Shown: positions 1 to 9,393, numbered from the stretch's first letter. The stretch: DNA of 64,000 bases from Bog-473 sp963711065 (GCA_963711065.1 CAVQCO010000002.1:310001-374000), one strand, 5' to 3'. Made by a program: numbers and translations. The notes: a model not told the origin generated them from the sequence alone.

Positions 1-1729
1 GTGACGGTGATCGGGGTGGAGGTGCTGGTCGGCGCGTAGTAGTCCGGCGGCGGGGAGACGCTCGTCGTGATCGACACGTTCGTGGCCGGCTGGTTGACGA
101 CGATGGGCGTGGTGCAGCTCACCGTGCCGTCCGCCGCGGTCGTGCCGGTGCAGGACTGGGCCGTGGGCCCCGAGCCGACGGTGAAGGTCACGGTCTGCCC
201 CGGGAGCGGCTGCGGGGTGCCCGAGGTCGGGTTGGTGGTCAGGGTGCCGGACGGCGTGATCGGCTGCCCGTTGACCGCCGTCGTCGGCCCGGTGTAGGTC
301 AGGCTCGTCGGCTCGAGGCCTTCCGGTACCGGGTTCGAATACGGGGTCGTGGCCTGGGGGATCGGTGTCGACGACGAGGTGTCGCCGCCGAACGACGCCG
401 TGAGGGTGTAGCTCATCGACGGGCCGCCCGGCGTGATGACGCAGGTGGCCACGCCCTGGCTGTCGGTCGTGCCCGTGCACGAGTCCCCCCCGAGGGTCAA
501 GGTGACCGGTTCGTTGGTGAGGGGTTGGCCACTCGTGTTCGTCAGCGTCGCGGAGACCGGTGTGGGCGTCCCGTAGACGATCGGGGTCGTCGGCGGCGTG
601 ACGGTGAGTATCGGCGTCGGGTTGACCGGCGGCGTCGTCTGCGGTGTGGCCGCCTCGAGCTGGTTGTCGATCGAGAGGCCGTAGAGGGTGCCCGATGCCC
701 CGGTGACCGTTTGCATGACGGCGCCCGAGGCGAGGTTGACCTGATAGATGTCCCCCGTGCTCGAGTCGCCGGTCCAGAACGACTGCCCGCTCGGGTCGAC
801 GCTCATGGCGAACAGCTGGCCGCCGCATCCCTGCATGGACGAGCAGGCGTACGTCTGAATGACGTTGCCGCTCGGGTCGAGCAGGAGATCGGCGGACGAG
901 TCGGCGACCAGGACGTCACCGTTGGCCAGGGTCTTCAGCTCGAAGGCCTGGTTCTGCGCCGTGCCACCGCCGGCCGCCGGCTGCGTCGACGGGAACGGTA
1001 CCGCGTTGAAGACGGGACCCTGCGTGGCCGTGCACTTGTTGTAGGTGAAGATCTCGGTGCCCTCGCTGGTGTAGTAGATCGTGCACTCGTCCTTCCCCAT
1101 GTCGATCCAGTCGGCGCCGGGCGAGTAGTCGTGCGAGAGCTGGCCGATGTCGGGCATGCGCGTCCAGCCGGCCGGCGCGGTCGCTGTCGCGAGCGTCACC
1201 GTGGGATCCGGGTGAAACTCGGCGATGTAGTCCGTCGTCTGTTGCCCGACGTACATGTTGCCCAGGTTGTCGAAGGTGATGGAGGTCGGGTTCTGCAGGC
1301 CGGGGAACGTCGCGATCTGGGTCCCGTCGGGCGAGAACTCGCTGACCTGGCTCAGGTTGTCCCCGAGGGAGTCGTCGTCGGTGACGTAGAAGTTCCCGTT
1401 GCGTGTCGAACGCACTGCCGACGGTGTAGTCGTTCCCGCCGCTGTTGTCGGTCAGCGTGTTGAGGTAGCTGCCGGACAAGGGGTCGAAGATGCGACACCT
1501 GCGACCCACCGACGGAGGCGAAGACCTGCCCCGACGCGAACGTCGGGGTGTCGGCCCCGGCCTTGGGGGTGAAGAGGAGCCCGACACAGCCCAGGACCAG
1601 GACGGCCGAGAGCCAGAGCGCAATGCGGCGCACGGCGGTGCCATGGACATCCGCCTCGGCACCGCTCCAGTCCGTGCTACCGGACGGGGTGTCGCCACCC
1701 GCGGACACGCGACCAATCGACAGTCTCAT
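1..1729 (-). CDS. Secreted beta-propeller/Ig-repeat protein, copy A (partial, two frameshifts)
   Basis: The C-terminus lies beyond the left window edge. The product starts MRLSIGRV, has one hydrophobic signal/anchor segment ending near KAGADT, then a propeller-like region (ASGQVFASVGGSQV, FDPLSGSYLNTLTDN, NMYVGQQTT, CGGQLFAMSVDPSG) and Ig-like repeats of the type LTYTGPTTAVNGQPITPSG. It is a close paralogue of the gene at 2104-6075, which it lies downstream of in tandem. Alignment with that copy shows two single-base insertions, near 1489-1496 and 1399-1406, so three reading frames must be joined. The role is not known; extracellular adhesion or surface display is an inference from the architecture. 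The start has a GGGGGG-type ribosome binding site like that of copy B. Confidence 0.72.
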
Positions 1730-1751
1730 CAGAATGCCCCCCTCGTGGCTG

Positions 1752-1813
1752 CACGGCTCCCAGTACCGTGGTCACGGCTCCAGTGCGGCTTCTGCACGGC
1801 TCCCAGTGCCGTG
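1752..1813. repeat. Three imperfect ~20-bp repeats in the leader of copy A
   Basis: Units at 1752-1770, 1773-1788 and 1795-1813 all contain CACGGCTCC(C)AGT. The outer two end in CCGTG, so each can fold into a short hairpin (CACGG/CCGTG). They lie 20-85 bases upstream of the copy A start, in the probable 5' leader of the leftward transcript. The rest of the 374-base gap (1730-2103) holds only the dyad at 1970-1994. No known riboswitch was recognised. Confidence 0.5.
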
Positions 1814-1969
1814 CTCGCTGTACGCCTCCGCTGAGGTGCCACAGGCCACGGGTGTGCAGTCACCCGACCGTCCTGGTGCATCGTCACCGTTGGCGCGGTG
1901 CTTGCCTTCGACTATGAGGTGCAGTCGGGGGTGCCGACAGGGGCAAAAGACCTAGACGCGCGCTCCGGC

Positions 1970-1994
1970 GGGACAATTGCGAATGCCTTGTCCC
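1970..1994. promoter_or_regulatory. 25-bp dyad upstream of copy A
   Basis: GGGACAA-N11-TTGTCCC is a perfect inverted repeat about 240 bases upstream of the copy A start. The same element, including the spacer pattern TTGC....GC, recurs at 6217-6241 upstream of copy B. It is probably an operator or part of a shared promoter; the binding factor is unknown. Confidence 0.45.
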
Positions 1995-2103
1995 GCGCGT
2001 TGCGTAGGAGTTGACCAGCCGATCGCAGACAGGGTGCCCGGCGACGGAGACCGGTGCAGCGCACCGGACGTCGCATCCGGTGCGCTGCCTGGCCCCGTGT
2101 CGG

Positions 2104-5100
2104 TCAACAGATCGTGGCGATGATCTTCCCGTATCCGTCGTGTCCCGGCGCCGGCCCGTACCCCGGTGCGACGGAGACCACGACGAGGTGCTCGATGTTG
2201 CCGGATTCGGTGGAGCCCGACTGGTTGATCCAACTGCTCACGACCACGAGCATGTTGACCGGAATGGTCGACGGCGGGTGCGAGCTGTTGCCCGGGTCGG
2301 ACGTCCACTTGGAGCCGCAGGCGTACGGGTTCGGGGCGTTGTCGATGTAGCCCTTCATGGACGCCGGGGCGTTGTTCACGCCGCTGAACTGGTTCGTCTT
2401 CCAGAGCTGGGAGCCCCAGAAGTTCACCTGGGTCCCGTTCGTCGGCGCGCCGGCCGAGACGTCGCCGATGACGAACCCGCCGGCGTCCGGCGGAGCCGCC
2501 GCCGTCTCGGTGCCCGAGGCGCTGGCCGGGCGGTAGTAGGCGTCACCGGCGAAGGAGACCGCGATGGGCACCGTGCCCGCCGTCTGGTTCACGACGGCGA
2601 TGGTGCAACTGGCGTTCCCAGCAACATTGGTGGTGCCGGTGCAGCTCTGGGCGGTGCTGCCCGAGCCGAGCGTCATCAGCACCGACCGGCCGCCCAACGG
2701 GACGTTGTCGGTCTCCCCGGGCACGACGCCACGGGTGAGGTTGGCCGACATGGTGAACGGCAGCCCGCTCACGGCGACCGACGGTCCGGTGTAGGCGATG
2801 GCCGTCTCCTCGAGCGTCACGACGTAGCTGTTCGTGCCGTTGCTCGCGAGGAGCGCCGGAAGCTGCGGTGCCTTCGAGGAGTCGCCGGCGAACGACGCGC
2901 GCAGGGTGTAGGTGCCCGCGGCTTCGCTCGGAGTGACGGAGCACGACGCCAGGCCGGAGGCGTTGGTCGTGCCGGTGCAGACCTCGGTGTTGTTCATCGT
3001 GAACGTCACCGGCTCGCCCGGGATCACGGCGCCCGTCGCGCTGTTGGTGAGGACCGCCGAGACGGTGCCGGCGTCGGCGTAATCGCTGGTCCCAGCCTTG
3101 ACCGTGAGGGTCGTCGGGCTTTGCACCGCGGCTGTCGAGGAAGCGCTGGACGAGCTGTAGTAGTTGTCGGTGCTGTAACTGGCCGAGATGCCCACGGTGC
3201 CCGAGCTCTGGTTCACCGAGGCGATGGTGCAGCTCGCCGCCCCACTGGAGTTCGTGGTCGCCGTGCAGCTCTGCTGCGAGCTACCCGAGCCGAGGGTGAA
3301 GGTCACCGTCTTGCCCGAGACGTCGGTCCCCGGCGAGGGCGCCGTGCTCGTCAGGACGCCCGACAGGGTGGCCGGCTGCCCGTTGGTGACCGACGTGGTC
3401 CCGGCGTAGGTCAGCGTCGTCGGCGCCTGGGTCACGGTCAAGCTGCTCGTGGTCGTGTTCGGCAACAGCTGGGGCATCGATCCCATGTCCCCGGGGAACG
3501 TCGTGACCAGCGAGTAGCTGCCCGCAGGCTCGGCCGGCGTGATGGGGCACGATGCCACGCCGCTGGCGTCGGTGTTGACGGTGCACGTCTGTGTGTTGAC
3601 CGTGAACGTCACGGGCTCGTTCGGCACCGGCTGGTTGGTGGAGGTGTTGACCAGCGTGGCCGAGACGGTCGTGGGCGTCTCATAGGTCCCCGGGGTGACG
3701 GGGTTGACGATCAGCTTGGTCCCCTCGGGGATGTTGACGGTCGAGGCCGCGTTGGCCAGCTGGTACCAGGCGTCGCCCGCGAAGCTGGCGGTGACGGGGA
3801 TCGGCCCGGGCGACTGGCTCACCGTGATGGTGCAGCTCGCGTTGCCCGAAGCGTCGGTGGTGCCGGTGCAGCTCTGGGCGGTGCCGCCCGAACCGAGCGT
3901 CATCAGCACCGTCCGGCCCGCCAACGGGACGTTGTCGGTCTCCGGGGACACGACGCCACGGGTGAGGTTGGACGACATGGTGAAGGAGGTGCCGTTCACA
4001 GCGGTCGTCGGCCCGGTGTAGGCGAGGGCGGTCTCCTCCAGGGTGACCACGAAGTTGGCCGAGCCGCTGGTCGCCATGAGCTGGAGCGGTTGGCCGGAGT
4101 CACCCCCGAACGTCGCCGTCAGGGGGTAGGTGCCCGCCGTCTCGCCAGGGGTGATGCTGCACGACGCCAGACCGTTGACGTCGGTGGTCGCCGGGCAGGT
4201 CTCGGTGTTGTTGAGCTTCAACGTCACCGGCTCGTTGGCGATGGGATTGGTGCTCAGCGTGTCGGTGAGGCGCGCCTGCACGGTCACCGCGTCGGCAAAG
4301 TCGCTCGTGGCGCTCACCACCGTGAGCGTGGTCGGTTCGGTGACGGTGATCGGGACGGACTGCGTCGGGGCGGCCTGCGTGTAGGGACCGCCGCCGTAGG
4401 TGACGGTGACCGTGGTGGCCGAGGTCGGCTGGTTCACGACGATGGGGACAGTGCAGGCATAGGTGCCGTCGAGCTGGATCGAGCCCGGGCAGGTCTGCGC
4501 ACTGGTCCCCGTGCCGACGGTGAAGTCGACCTGCCCCGGGTTCACCGGGGTGTTCGTCGACGTGTCGGTCAGGGTGGCCGACGGCGTGATCGGCTGGCCG
4601 TTGACCGCGGTGGTGGGCCCGGTGTAGGTCAAGGCGGTCGTGTCGGGCGCCACCGGGACGCTGCTCGAGGTGGCGGACGAACCCAGCGGTGCAGTCTGCG
4701 ACGAGTTGGTCGGGACGAACGACGCGGTGAGGGTGTAGTCCTGCGGCTGCGTCGATTCACCCGGGGTGATGGTGCAGGTCGCGACGCCGTTGCTGTCGGT
4801 GGTGGCGGTGCACGTCTCGGTCTGGTTGAGGCTGAAGGTCACCGGCTCGTTCGGGATGGGCGTGCCCGTGGTGTCGGTCAGTGTGGCCGAGACCGGGGTG
4901 GGCACGCCGAACGTGAAGGTGCCGGTCACCGTCGGCGTCGAGAGCTCGGTCGGCGTCGCCACGACCGGGTTCGGCGACGTCGCCACCTCGAGCTGGTTGT
5001 CGACCGAGAGACCGAACAGGGTGCCCGAGGCGCCCGAGATGGTCTGCATCACGTCGGTCGTTGTGGTGTCTGCGAGGTTGACCTGGTAGATGTTGCCGGA

Positions 5101-6075
5101 GTTCTCGTCACCGGTCCAGAAGGACGTGCCGCTCGGGTCCACGCTGAGCGCGAAGAGGCCACCGCCGCAGCCGGACATGGCCGAGCAGGGGTAGGTCGCG
5201 ATGACGCTCCCCGTCGGGCCGAGCTCGAGAACGGCGTCCGAGTCGGCGACCAGCACGTCGCCGTTCCCGAGGATCTTGACCGCGAAGGCTTGGTTCTGCC
5301 CCGAGCCGCCGCCGGGCAGCGTCTGCGTCGACGGGAACGGGACCTGGTTGAAGATGGGCCCCTGGGTGTGGGTGCACCTGTTGTAGGTGAAGATGCTCGT
5401 GCCCTCGGTCGTGTAGTAGATGGTGCACGAGTCGCTCGACAGGTCGATGGAATCCGCGCCCGGCGAGTAGTCGTGCTGGAGCGGGCCGATGTCGGCAAGT
5501 CGTTGGCCCGCCGTGGCGCCCGTCGTCGAGAAGACGGCGATGTTGGGCGTCGTCTGCTGGCCCACGTACATGTTCCCCGAGCCGTCGAAGGCGATGGAGA
5601 TCGGGTTCTGCAGGCCCGCGTAGGTGGCGATCTGTGTTCCGCTGGAGTTGAACTCGCTGACCTGACTGTTGGTGTCCCCGAGGGTGTCGTCGTCGGTGAC
5701 GTAGAAGTTGCCGCTGGCGTCGAACGCACTGCCCACGGTGAGGAACCCGTTGGCGTAGTAGTCGGGGTTGGCGTTGGCGATGTCCACGCTGTTGTCGGTC
5801 AGCGTGGAGAGATAATTCCCCGACGTCGGGTCGAAGGTGTAGACCTGCGACCCGCCGACAGAGGCGAAGACCTGGCCCGATGCGAAGGTGGTGTCGGCGC
5901 CGGCCGGCCTCGCGTTGCGGGCAACCACCACGCCGACGGTGGCCACGAGGATCAACGCCGCCATCACGACGGCAGCGCTTCGCTGCAGGGTGGCGACGAG
6001 GGCGGAGCCGTCCTCCATCCCCGGCGCCCCGGCGCCGCCCGACTCTCTCGAGATTCGAAGACCCGACAGTCTCAT
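2104..6075 (-). CDS. Large secreted protein with beta-propeller-like head and Ig-like repeats, copy B
   Basis: The product has 1323 residues. The ATG at 6075 is chosen because it follows a GAGGGGGG ribosome binding site and matches the MRLS start of copy A; an upstream in-frame ATG (6132) is possible. Residues ~28-55 form a hydrophobic signal or anchor ending ARPAGADT. Residues ~60-340 look like an NHL/YVTN-type propeller (VYTFDPTSGNYLSTL, NMYVGQQTTPNIAVF, LFALSVDPSG). About nine Ig-like domains follow, each with a pattern like TYTGPTTAVNG...CT.TT...G.A.CTI, many with a Cys pair that could form an internal disulfide. A distinct C-terminal domain of ~125 residues (FVIGDVSAGAP ... GYGKIIATIC) has no repeats. 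Exported surface or matrix protein is inferred from architecture; no enzymatic motif is seen. Confidence 0.8.
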   Translation of the reverse strand: MRLSGLRISRESGGAGAPGMEDGSALVATLQRSAAVVMAALILVATVGVVVARNARPAGADTTFASGQVFASVGGSQVYTFDPTSGNYLSTLTDNSVDIANANPDYYANGFLTVGSAFDASGNFYVTDDDTLGDTNSQVSEFNSSGTQIATYAGLQNPISIAFDGSGNMYVGQQTTPNIAVFSTTGATAGQRLADIGPLQHDYSPGADSIDLSSDSCTIYYTTEGTSIFTYNRCTHTQGPIFNQVPFPSTQTLPGGGSGQNQAFAVKILGNGDVLVADSDAVLELGPTGSVIATYPCSAMSGCGGGLFALSVDPSGTSFWTGDENSGNIYQVNLADTTTTDVMQTISGASGTLFGLSVDNQLEVATSPNPVVATPTELSTPTVTGTFTFGVPTPVSATLTDTTGTPIPNEPVTFSLNQTETCTATTDSNGVATCTITPGESTQPQDYTLTASFVPTNSSQTAPLGSSATSSSVPVAPDTTALTYTGPTTAVNGQPITPSATLTDTSTNTPVNPGQVDFTVGTGTSAQTCPGSIQLDGTYACTVPIVVNQPTSATTVTVTYGGGPYTQAAPTQSVPITVTEPTTLTVVSATSDFADAVTVQARLTDTLSTNPIANEPVTLKLNNTETCPATTDVNGLASCSITPGETAGTYPLTATFGGDSGQPLQLMATSGSANFVVTLEETALAYTGPTTAVNGTSFTMSSNLTRGVVSPETDNVPLAGRTVLMTLGSGGTAQSCTGTTDASGNASCTITVSQSPGPIPVTASFAGDAWYQLANAASTVNIPEGTKLIVNPVTPGTYETPTTVSATLVNTSTNQPVPNEPVTFTVNTQTCTVNTDASGVASCPITPAEPAGSYSLVTTFPGDMGSMPQLLPNTTTSSLTVTQAPTTLTYAGTTSVTNGQPATLSGVLTSTAPSPGTDVSGKTVTFTLGSGSSQQSCTATTNSSGAASCTIASVNQSSGTVGISASYSTDNYYSSSSASSTAAVQSPTTLTVKAGTSDYADAGTVSAVLTNSATGAVIPGEPVTFTMNNTEVCTGTTNASGLASCSVTPSEAAGTYTLRASFAGDSSKAPQLPALLASNGTNSYVVTLEETAIAYTGPSVAVSGLPFTMSANLTRGVVPGETDNVPLGGRSVLMTLGSGSTAQSCTGTTNVAGNASCTIAVVNQTAGTVPIAVSFAGDAYYRPASASGTETAAAPPDAGGFVIGDVSAGAPTNGTQVNFWGSQLWKTNQFSGVNNAPASMKGYIDNAPNPYACGSKWTSDPGNSSHPPSTIPVNMLVVVSSWINQSGSTESGNIEHLVVVSVAPGYGPAPGHDGYGKIIATIC

Positions 6076-6216
6076 GTGTCCCCCCTCGGAACGGCCACCG
6101 GCGTCCGGAACGCCGACGGCATGCACGTGCACCAGACCAACGTCGGTGCAGGGCCAAATATGTGCCTCGGGCCGCGGGTGCGTAAGGGACGAAAGGACTA
6201 CCGCGGTTCCACTCCG

Positions 6217-6241
6217 GCGACAATTGCAGGTGCGTTGTCCC
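6217..6241. promoter_or_regulatory. 25-bp dyad upstream of copy B
   Basis: GCGACAA-N11-TTGTCCC lies about 140 bases upstream of the copy B start. It matches the dyad at 1970-1994, and flanking bases (CTCCGGCG) are also shared. One arm has a mismatch. Two paralogous genes with the same element suggests co-regulation or simple co-duplication. Confidence 0.45.
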
Positions 6242-6313
6242 TCCGTCCTGAACTCGCGCGCACGGACCGCGGACCGTTGTGCAGAGGGTCATCGGGTCGT
6301 ACGGGCTGCGGTC

Positions 6314-6351
6314 AGAGGTGTTAACACCCTGGCGACGGTGTTAACACCTCT
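6314..6351. promoter_or_regulatory. Nested palindrome: two GGTGTTAACACC sites forming a 15-bp stem
   Basis: Each half (6317-6328 and 6337-6348) is itself a perfect 12-bp palindrome, and together they make a 15-bp stem with an 8-base loop. It begins 14 bases past the sirC stop codon, so it could be that operon's terminator, although no T-tract follows. Two identical palindromes with centres 20 bp apart, upstream of copy B, would equally suit a dimeric repressor. Confidence 0.5.
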
Positions 6352-6364
6352 CTGCGGCGGAGCT

Positions 6365-7018
6365 CTATTTGGAGGGGTGTCCCATGGCCGTCGCGACGAG
6401 GGCACGAGCGCGTTCCATGTCGCCGGACTCGACCAGCAGGAGAAGCCCACGGTCGAGCAGACCGGCCCAGTCGACCGAATCGGTGGCCTGCCCGGCGGCG
6501 CGCAGTCGCTCACGCGCGTCGCCCAGCAGCTCCGCCAGACGGCCGAGACCCTCGCCGCAGTCTTCCGCGACGCGGTCCCGCAGCCAGGCCGCGAGGGCGG
6601 GGCTCAGGCCGCCGGTCGAGACGGCCACGGTCACGGCGCCCTCGCGGTGCACGGCGGGAAGGATGAAGGAGCAACGGGCGGGGTCGTCGGCGCTGTTCAC
6701 CCAGACGCCGGCCGCCTCGGCGTCGGCGGACACGGCGCCGTCGACCTCGCGTTTGCCGGTCGCCGTGACCACCAGTCGGAAGGTGGACGCGTCACCGGCG
6801 CGGTACGGGCGACGTTCGACCGCGCGCAGCACGGGCTCGAGCGACTCCATCTCCTCGCTCAGCGACGGTGCGACCACGGTCACCGCGGCGCCGCATTCGA
6901 CCAGTGCGCGAGCCTTGCGCGCCGCCACCGGGCCCCCGCCGACCACCAGACACGCGCGATCCGCGACGTCCAGCGACACCGGGTAGAAGGACCGACGGTC
7001 GGCGGCAGCCTCAGTCAT
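6365..7018 (-). CDS. sirC: Precursor-2 dehydrogenase (siroheme synthesis, CysG N-terminal/Met8 type)
   Basis: This 217-residue protein oxidises precorrin-2 to sirohydrochlorin with NAD+, and many family members also chelate iron to give siroheme, the cofactor of the sulfite reductase at 10131. Seen: an N-terminal Rossmann motif LVVGGGPVAARKARAL, the conserved VNSADDPARCSFILPA block, and VAVSTGGLSPALAAWLRD, all diagnostic of the family. It lacks the uroporphyrinogen methyltransferase domain of full CysG. Its ATG overlaps the end of cysN by 8 bases, so it is translationally coupled as the last gene of cysD-cysN-sirC. Confidence 0.93.
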   Translation of the reverse strand: MTEAAADRRSFYPVSLDVADRACLVVGGGPVAARKARALVECGAAVTVVAPSLSEEMESLEPVLRAVERRPYRAGDASTFRLVVTATGKREVDGAVSADAEAAGVWVNSADDPARCSFILPAVHREGAVTVAVSTGGLSPALAAWLRDRVAEDCGEGLGRLAELLGDARERLRAAGQATDSVDWAGLLDRGLLLLVESGDMERARALVATAMGHPSK

Positions 7019-8330
7019 GGAGGCGGGGTGGCCCGACCATGCCCGCCGCGATGGTGGCGAAGGTGAGCTCGTCGATCAGCACGAAGCTCCCCGTGATGCG
7101 GTCCACCTCGTAGGGGTCGACGGCCAGGGGCGTCGCCGTGCGCAGCTTCACCACACCGATCTCGTTCTCGCGGAGCTCGCCGGCCGCGGTGATCCTCAGG
7201 TCGTTGACGTCGAAGAGACCGCTGACACCCTCGACGACGACGGGCGTGACCCGCGTCGTGTGCTTGATCCGGAGGCGATCGCCTGCGGCGAGCGGGCGAT
7301 CCAGGAACCAGCACACCGTGGCCTCGAACGTGTCGGTCACCTCGGGAGGCTCTTCGGCGGCGGCGATCAGGTCGCCGCGGGACACGTCGAGGTGGTCCGC
7401 CAGGCGGAGCGACACGGACAGGCCGATCTCGGCGCGTTGGAGCGGCCCGTCCGCCGTCTCGATCCCCCGCAGGGTGGTGCGCGCGCCCTGGGGCAGCACC
7501 ACGACGGGGTCACCGACGCGGAAGGGCCCGCCGTTCACCATGCCCGCGTAGCTGCGGCCGCCTCCCGGCTGGCGGAGCACCGTCTGCACGGGGAGGCGCG
7601 CCCCGCTGCCGCGTCCGGTGCCGTGCTGGGCGGCCCACCCACCGGCCTGCGCCGATTCGAGCGCGTCGAGCACCGTCGGCCCGTCGTACCACGGCGCGGC
7701 GTCCGAGCGGGTCACCACGTTGTCGCCGTGCAGGGCCGAGATCGGGATCACCGTGCACGAGGAGATGCCGAGCCGGTGTGCCAGCGCGTCCATCTCGTCG
7801 GCGATGCGCTGGTAGGCCGAACGGTCCCAGGCGACCAGGTCCATCTTGTTGGCGCAGATGACCAGCTGGTCGACGCCGAGGAGCGCGGCGATGCAGATGT
7901 GGCGCCGTGACTGTTCGCGCAGGCCAGACGTCGCGTCGACGAGGACGAGCGCCAGGTCGGCCGTCGACGCCCCGGTGGCCATGTTGCGGGTGTACTGGAT
8001 GTGCCCCGGGCAGTCGGCGATGACGAATTTGCGATGCGGGGTCGCCGCGTACCGGTAGGCGACGTCGATCGTGATCCCCTGCTCCCGCTCGGCCCGCAGG
8101 CCGTCCGTGACGAACGAGAGATCGACCTCGCCGAGGCCGCGCCGTTCCGAGGCCGTCTCGATGGCGCTGAGCTGATCGTCGAAGAGCTGCCGCGTGTCGA
8201 AGAGCAGCCGGCCAATGAGGGTGCTCTTGCCGTCGTCCACCGAACCGATGGTGGCGAACCGCAAGAGGTCCATGGTGTCCGCGCCGAGCTCGGGGCCGCC
8301 GGCCGGCGGCGAGCCGGGCAACGTGGTCAT
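7011..8330 (-). CDS. cysN: Sulfate adenylyltransferase GTPase subunit CysN
   Basis: CysN is the GTPase subunit that powers APS formation from sulfate and ATP by CysD. The 439-residue product shows G1 GSVDDGKST, the G3 block DCPGHIQYTRN and G4 NKMD, followed by EF-Tu-like beta-barrel domains. There is no C-terminal APS kinase, so it is not a CysNC fusion, consistent with a pathway that reduces APS directly. The ATG at 8330 lies 5 bases after the cysD stop and gives MTTLPG; an internal ATG at 8274 (MDLLRFATIG) is the shorter alternative, while the longer open frame upstream overlaps cysD and is unlikely. Confidence 0.95.
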   Translation of the reverse strand: MTTLPGSPPAGGPELGADTMDLLRFATIGSVDDGKSTLIGRLLFDTRQLFDDQLSAIETASERRGLGEVDLSFVTDGLRAEREQGITIDVAYRYAATPHRKFVIADCPGHIQYTRNMATGASTADLALVLVDATSGLREQSRRHICIAALLGVDQLVICANKMDLVAWDRSAYQRIADEMDALAHRLGISSCTVIPISALHGDNVVTRSDAAPWYDGPTVLDALESAQAGGWAAQHGTGRGSGARLPVQTVLRQPGGGRSYAGMVNGGPFRVGDPVVVLPQGARTTLRGIETADGPLQRAEIGLSVSLRLADHLDVSRGDLIAAAEEPPEVTDTFEATVCWFLDRPLAAGDRLRIKHTTRVTPVVVEGVSGLFDVNDLRITAAGELRENEIGVVKLRTATPLAVDPYEVDRITGSFVLIDELTFATIAAGMVGPPRLHD

Positions 8331-8334
8331 GGGC

Positions 8335-9327
8335 CTAGAAGTACCCCTCGCGCTTGCGATCCTCCATGGCGGTCTCGGAGAAGCGGTCGTCCGCTCGGGT
8401 GGCGCCCCGTTCGGAGATCCGTGAGGCGGACACCTCCCGGATGATCTCCTCGAGCGTGTCGGCATGGGAGCGCACGGCGCCGGTGCAGGTGGCGTCGCCG
8501 ACCGTGCGGAACCGCACCGTCTCCTTGCGCACCTCCTCGCCGGCCTGCGGGGTCACCCACTCGCTCAGCGCCAGCAGCATGCCGTCGCGCTCGACCACCT
8601 CTCGCTCGTGCGCGTAGTAGATGGAGGGGAGCTCGATCCGCTCCCGGCGGATGTACTGCCAGATGTCGAGCTCGGTCCAGTCCGACAGCGGGAACGCGCG
8701 CAGGTGCTCGCCCGGGCGCACGCTGCCCTGGTACAGCTGCCAGAGCTCGGGGCGCTGTCGCTTGGGGTCCCACTGCCCGAAGGAGTCGCGGAAGGACAGC
8801 ACCCGCTCCTTGGCCCGTGCCTTGTCCTCGTCGCGGCGAGCCCCGCCGAAGGCGGCGTCGAAGCCGTTGGCGTTGATGGCGTCGAGCAGCGTGGTGGTCT
8901 GGAGGCGGTTGCGTGACGCGCCCGCCCCGGGGTCGGCCACCCGGCCCTGGTCGATGGAGTCCTGCACCCTGGCGACCAGGAGGCGGGCGCCCTCGGCCTC
9001 CACCTGCGCGTCCCGGTAGTCGAGGACTTCGGGGAAGTTGTGGCCGGTGTCGACGTGGAGCACGGGAAAGGGGATCCGCCCCGGCTTGAAGGCCTTCGAG
9101 GCCAGGTGGAGCAGGACGGCCGAGTCCTTGCCCCCGCTGAAGAGCAGGACCGGCCGCTCCGACTCGGCGGCCACCTCGCGGATGATGAAGACGGCCAGGG
9201 ACTCCAACAGGTCGAGATGCCCGAGCGGATGCTCGACGGGCCTGACCAGGGCGGTCACCGACGCGCCGGCGCGGCCCGTGACCGGGTGGTCCTGCGGGGT
9301 GTGAAGGGCGACGGCGGCGATGTCCAT
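8335..9327 (-). CDS. cysD: Sulfate adenylyltransferase subunit CysD
   Basis: This is the ATP-sulfurylase catalytic subunit, an N-type ATP pyrophosphatase of 330 residues that pairs with CysN. Seen: the PP-loop LLFSGGKDSAVLLHLA, HVDTGHNFPEV, FGGARRDEDKARAKER and the FPLSDWTELDIWQYI block, plus the family C-terminus ending MEDRKREGYF. The ATG at 9327 is chosen because AGAGG sits 7 bases upstream; the in-frame ATG at 9345 falls inside the regulatory palindrome. It is the first gene of the leftward cysD-cysN-sirC operon, divergent from cysH. Confidence 0.96.
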   Translation of the reverse strand: MDIAAVALHTPQDHPVTGRAGASVTALVRPVEHPLGHLDLLESLAVFIIREVAAESERPVLLFSGGKDSAVLLHLASKAFKPGRIPFPVLHVDTGHNFPEVLDYRDAQVEAEGARLLVARVQDSIDQGRVADPGAGASRNRLQTTTLLDAINANGFDAAFGGARRDEDKARAKERVLSFRDSFGQWDPKRQRPELWQLYQGSVRPGEHLRAFPLSDWTELDIWQYIRRERIELPSIYYAHEREVVERDGMLLALSEWVTPQAGEEVRKETVRFRTVGDATCTGAVRSHADTLEEIIREVSASRISERGATRADDRFSETAMEDRKREGYF

Positions 9328-9342
9328 GGGGCCTCTCTGAAT

Positions 9343-9393
9343 CATGACCATTTTGGTCATGTATACTAAAGCCTGCATTCGGACGTGCGTCAA
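9343..9393 (-). promoter_or_regulatory. Divergent cys control region with 19-bp palindrome
   Basis: A perfect dyad, CATGACCATTTTGGTCATG (9343-9361), sits immediately upstream of cysD. On the minus strand a TTGACG box (9388-9393) and a TAGTAT/TATACA-like -10 (about 9362-9368) lie just upstream of the dyad, so a bound repressor would cover the transcription start. The region also separates cysD from divergent cysH and could control both. The regulator is not encoded in the window. Confidence 0.6.

Noticed and set aside
2500..5000. Regular repeats that could suggest a CRISPR or tandem-repeat array
   Set aside because: The ~280-300-base periodicity is in frame and encodes Ig-like domains; there are no short identical repeats with unique spacers. 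No CRISPR or cas gene was seen in the window.
2011..6324. 1437-residue open frame on the plus strand
   Set aside because: It is antisense to the Ig-repeat protein, is Arg/Gly/Val-rich with no motif, and exists only because GC-rich codons leave few stops in this frame.
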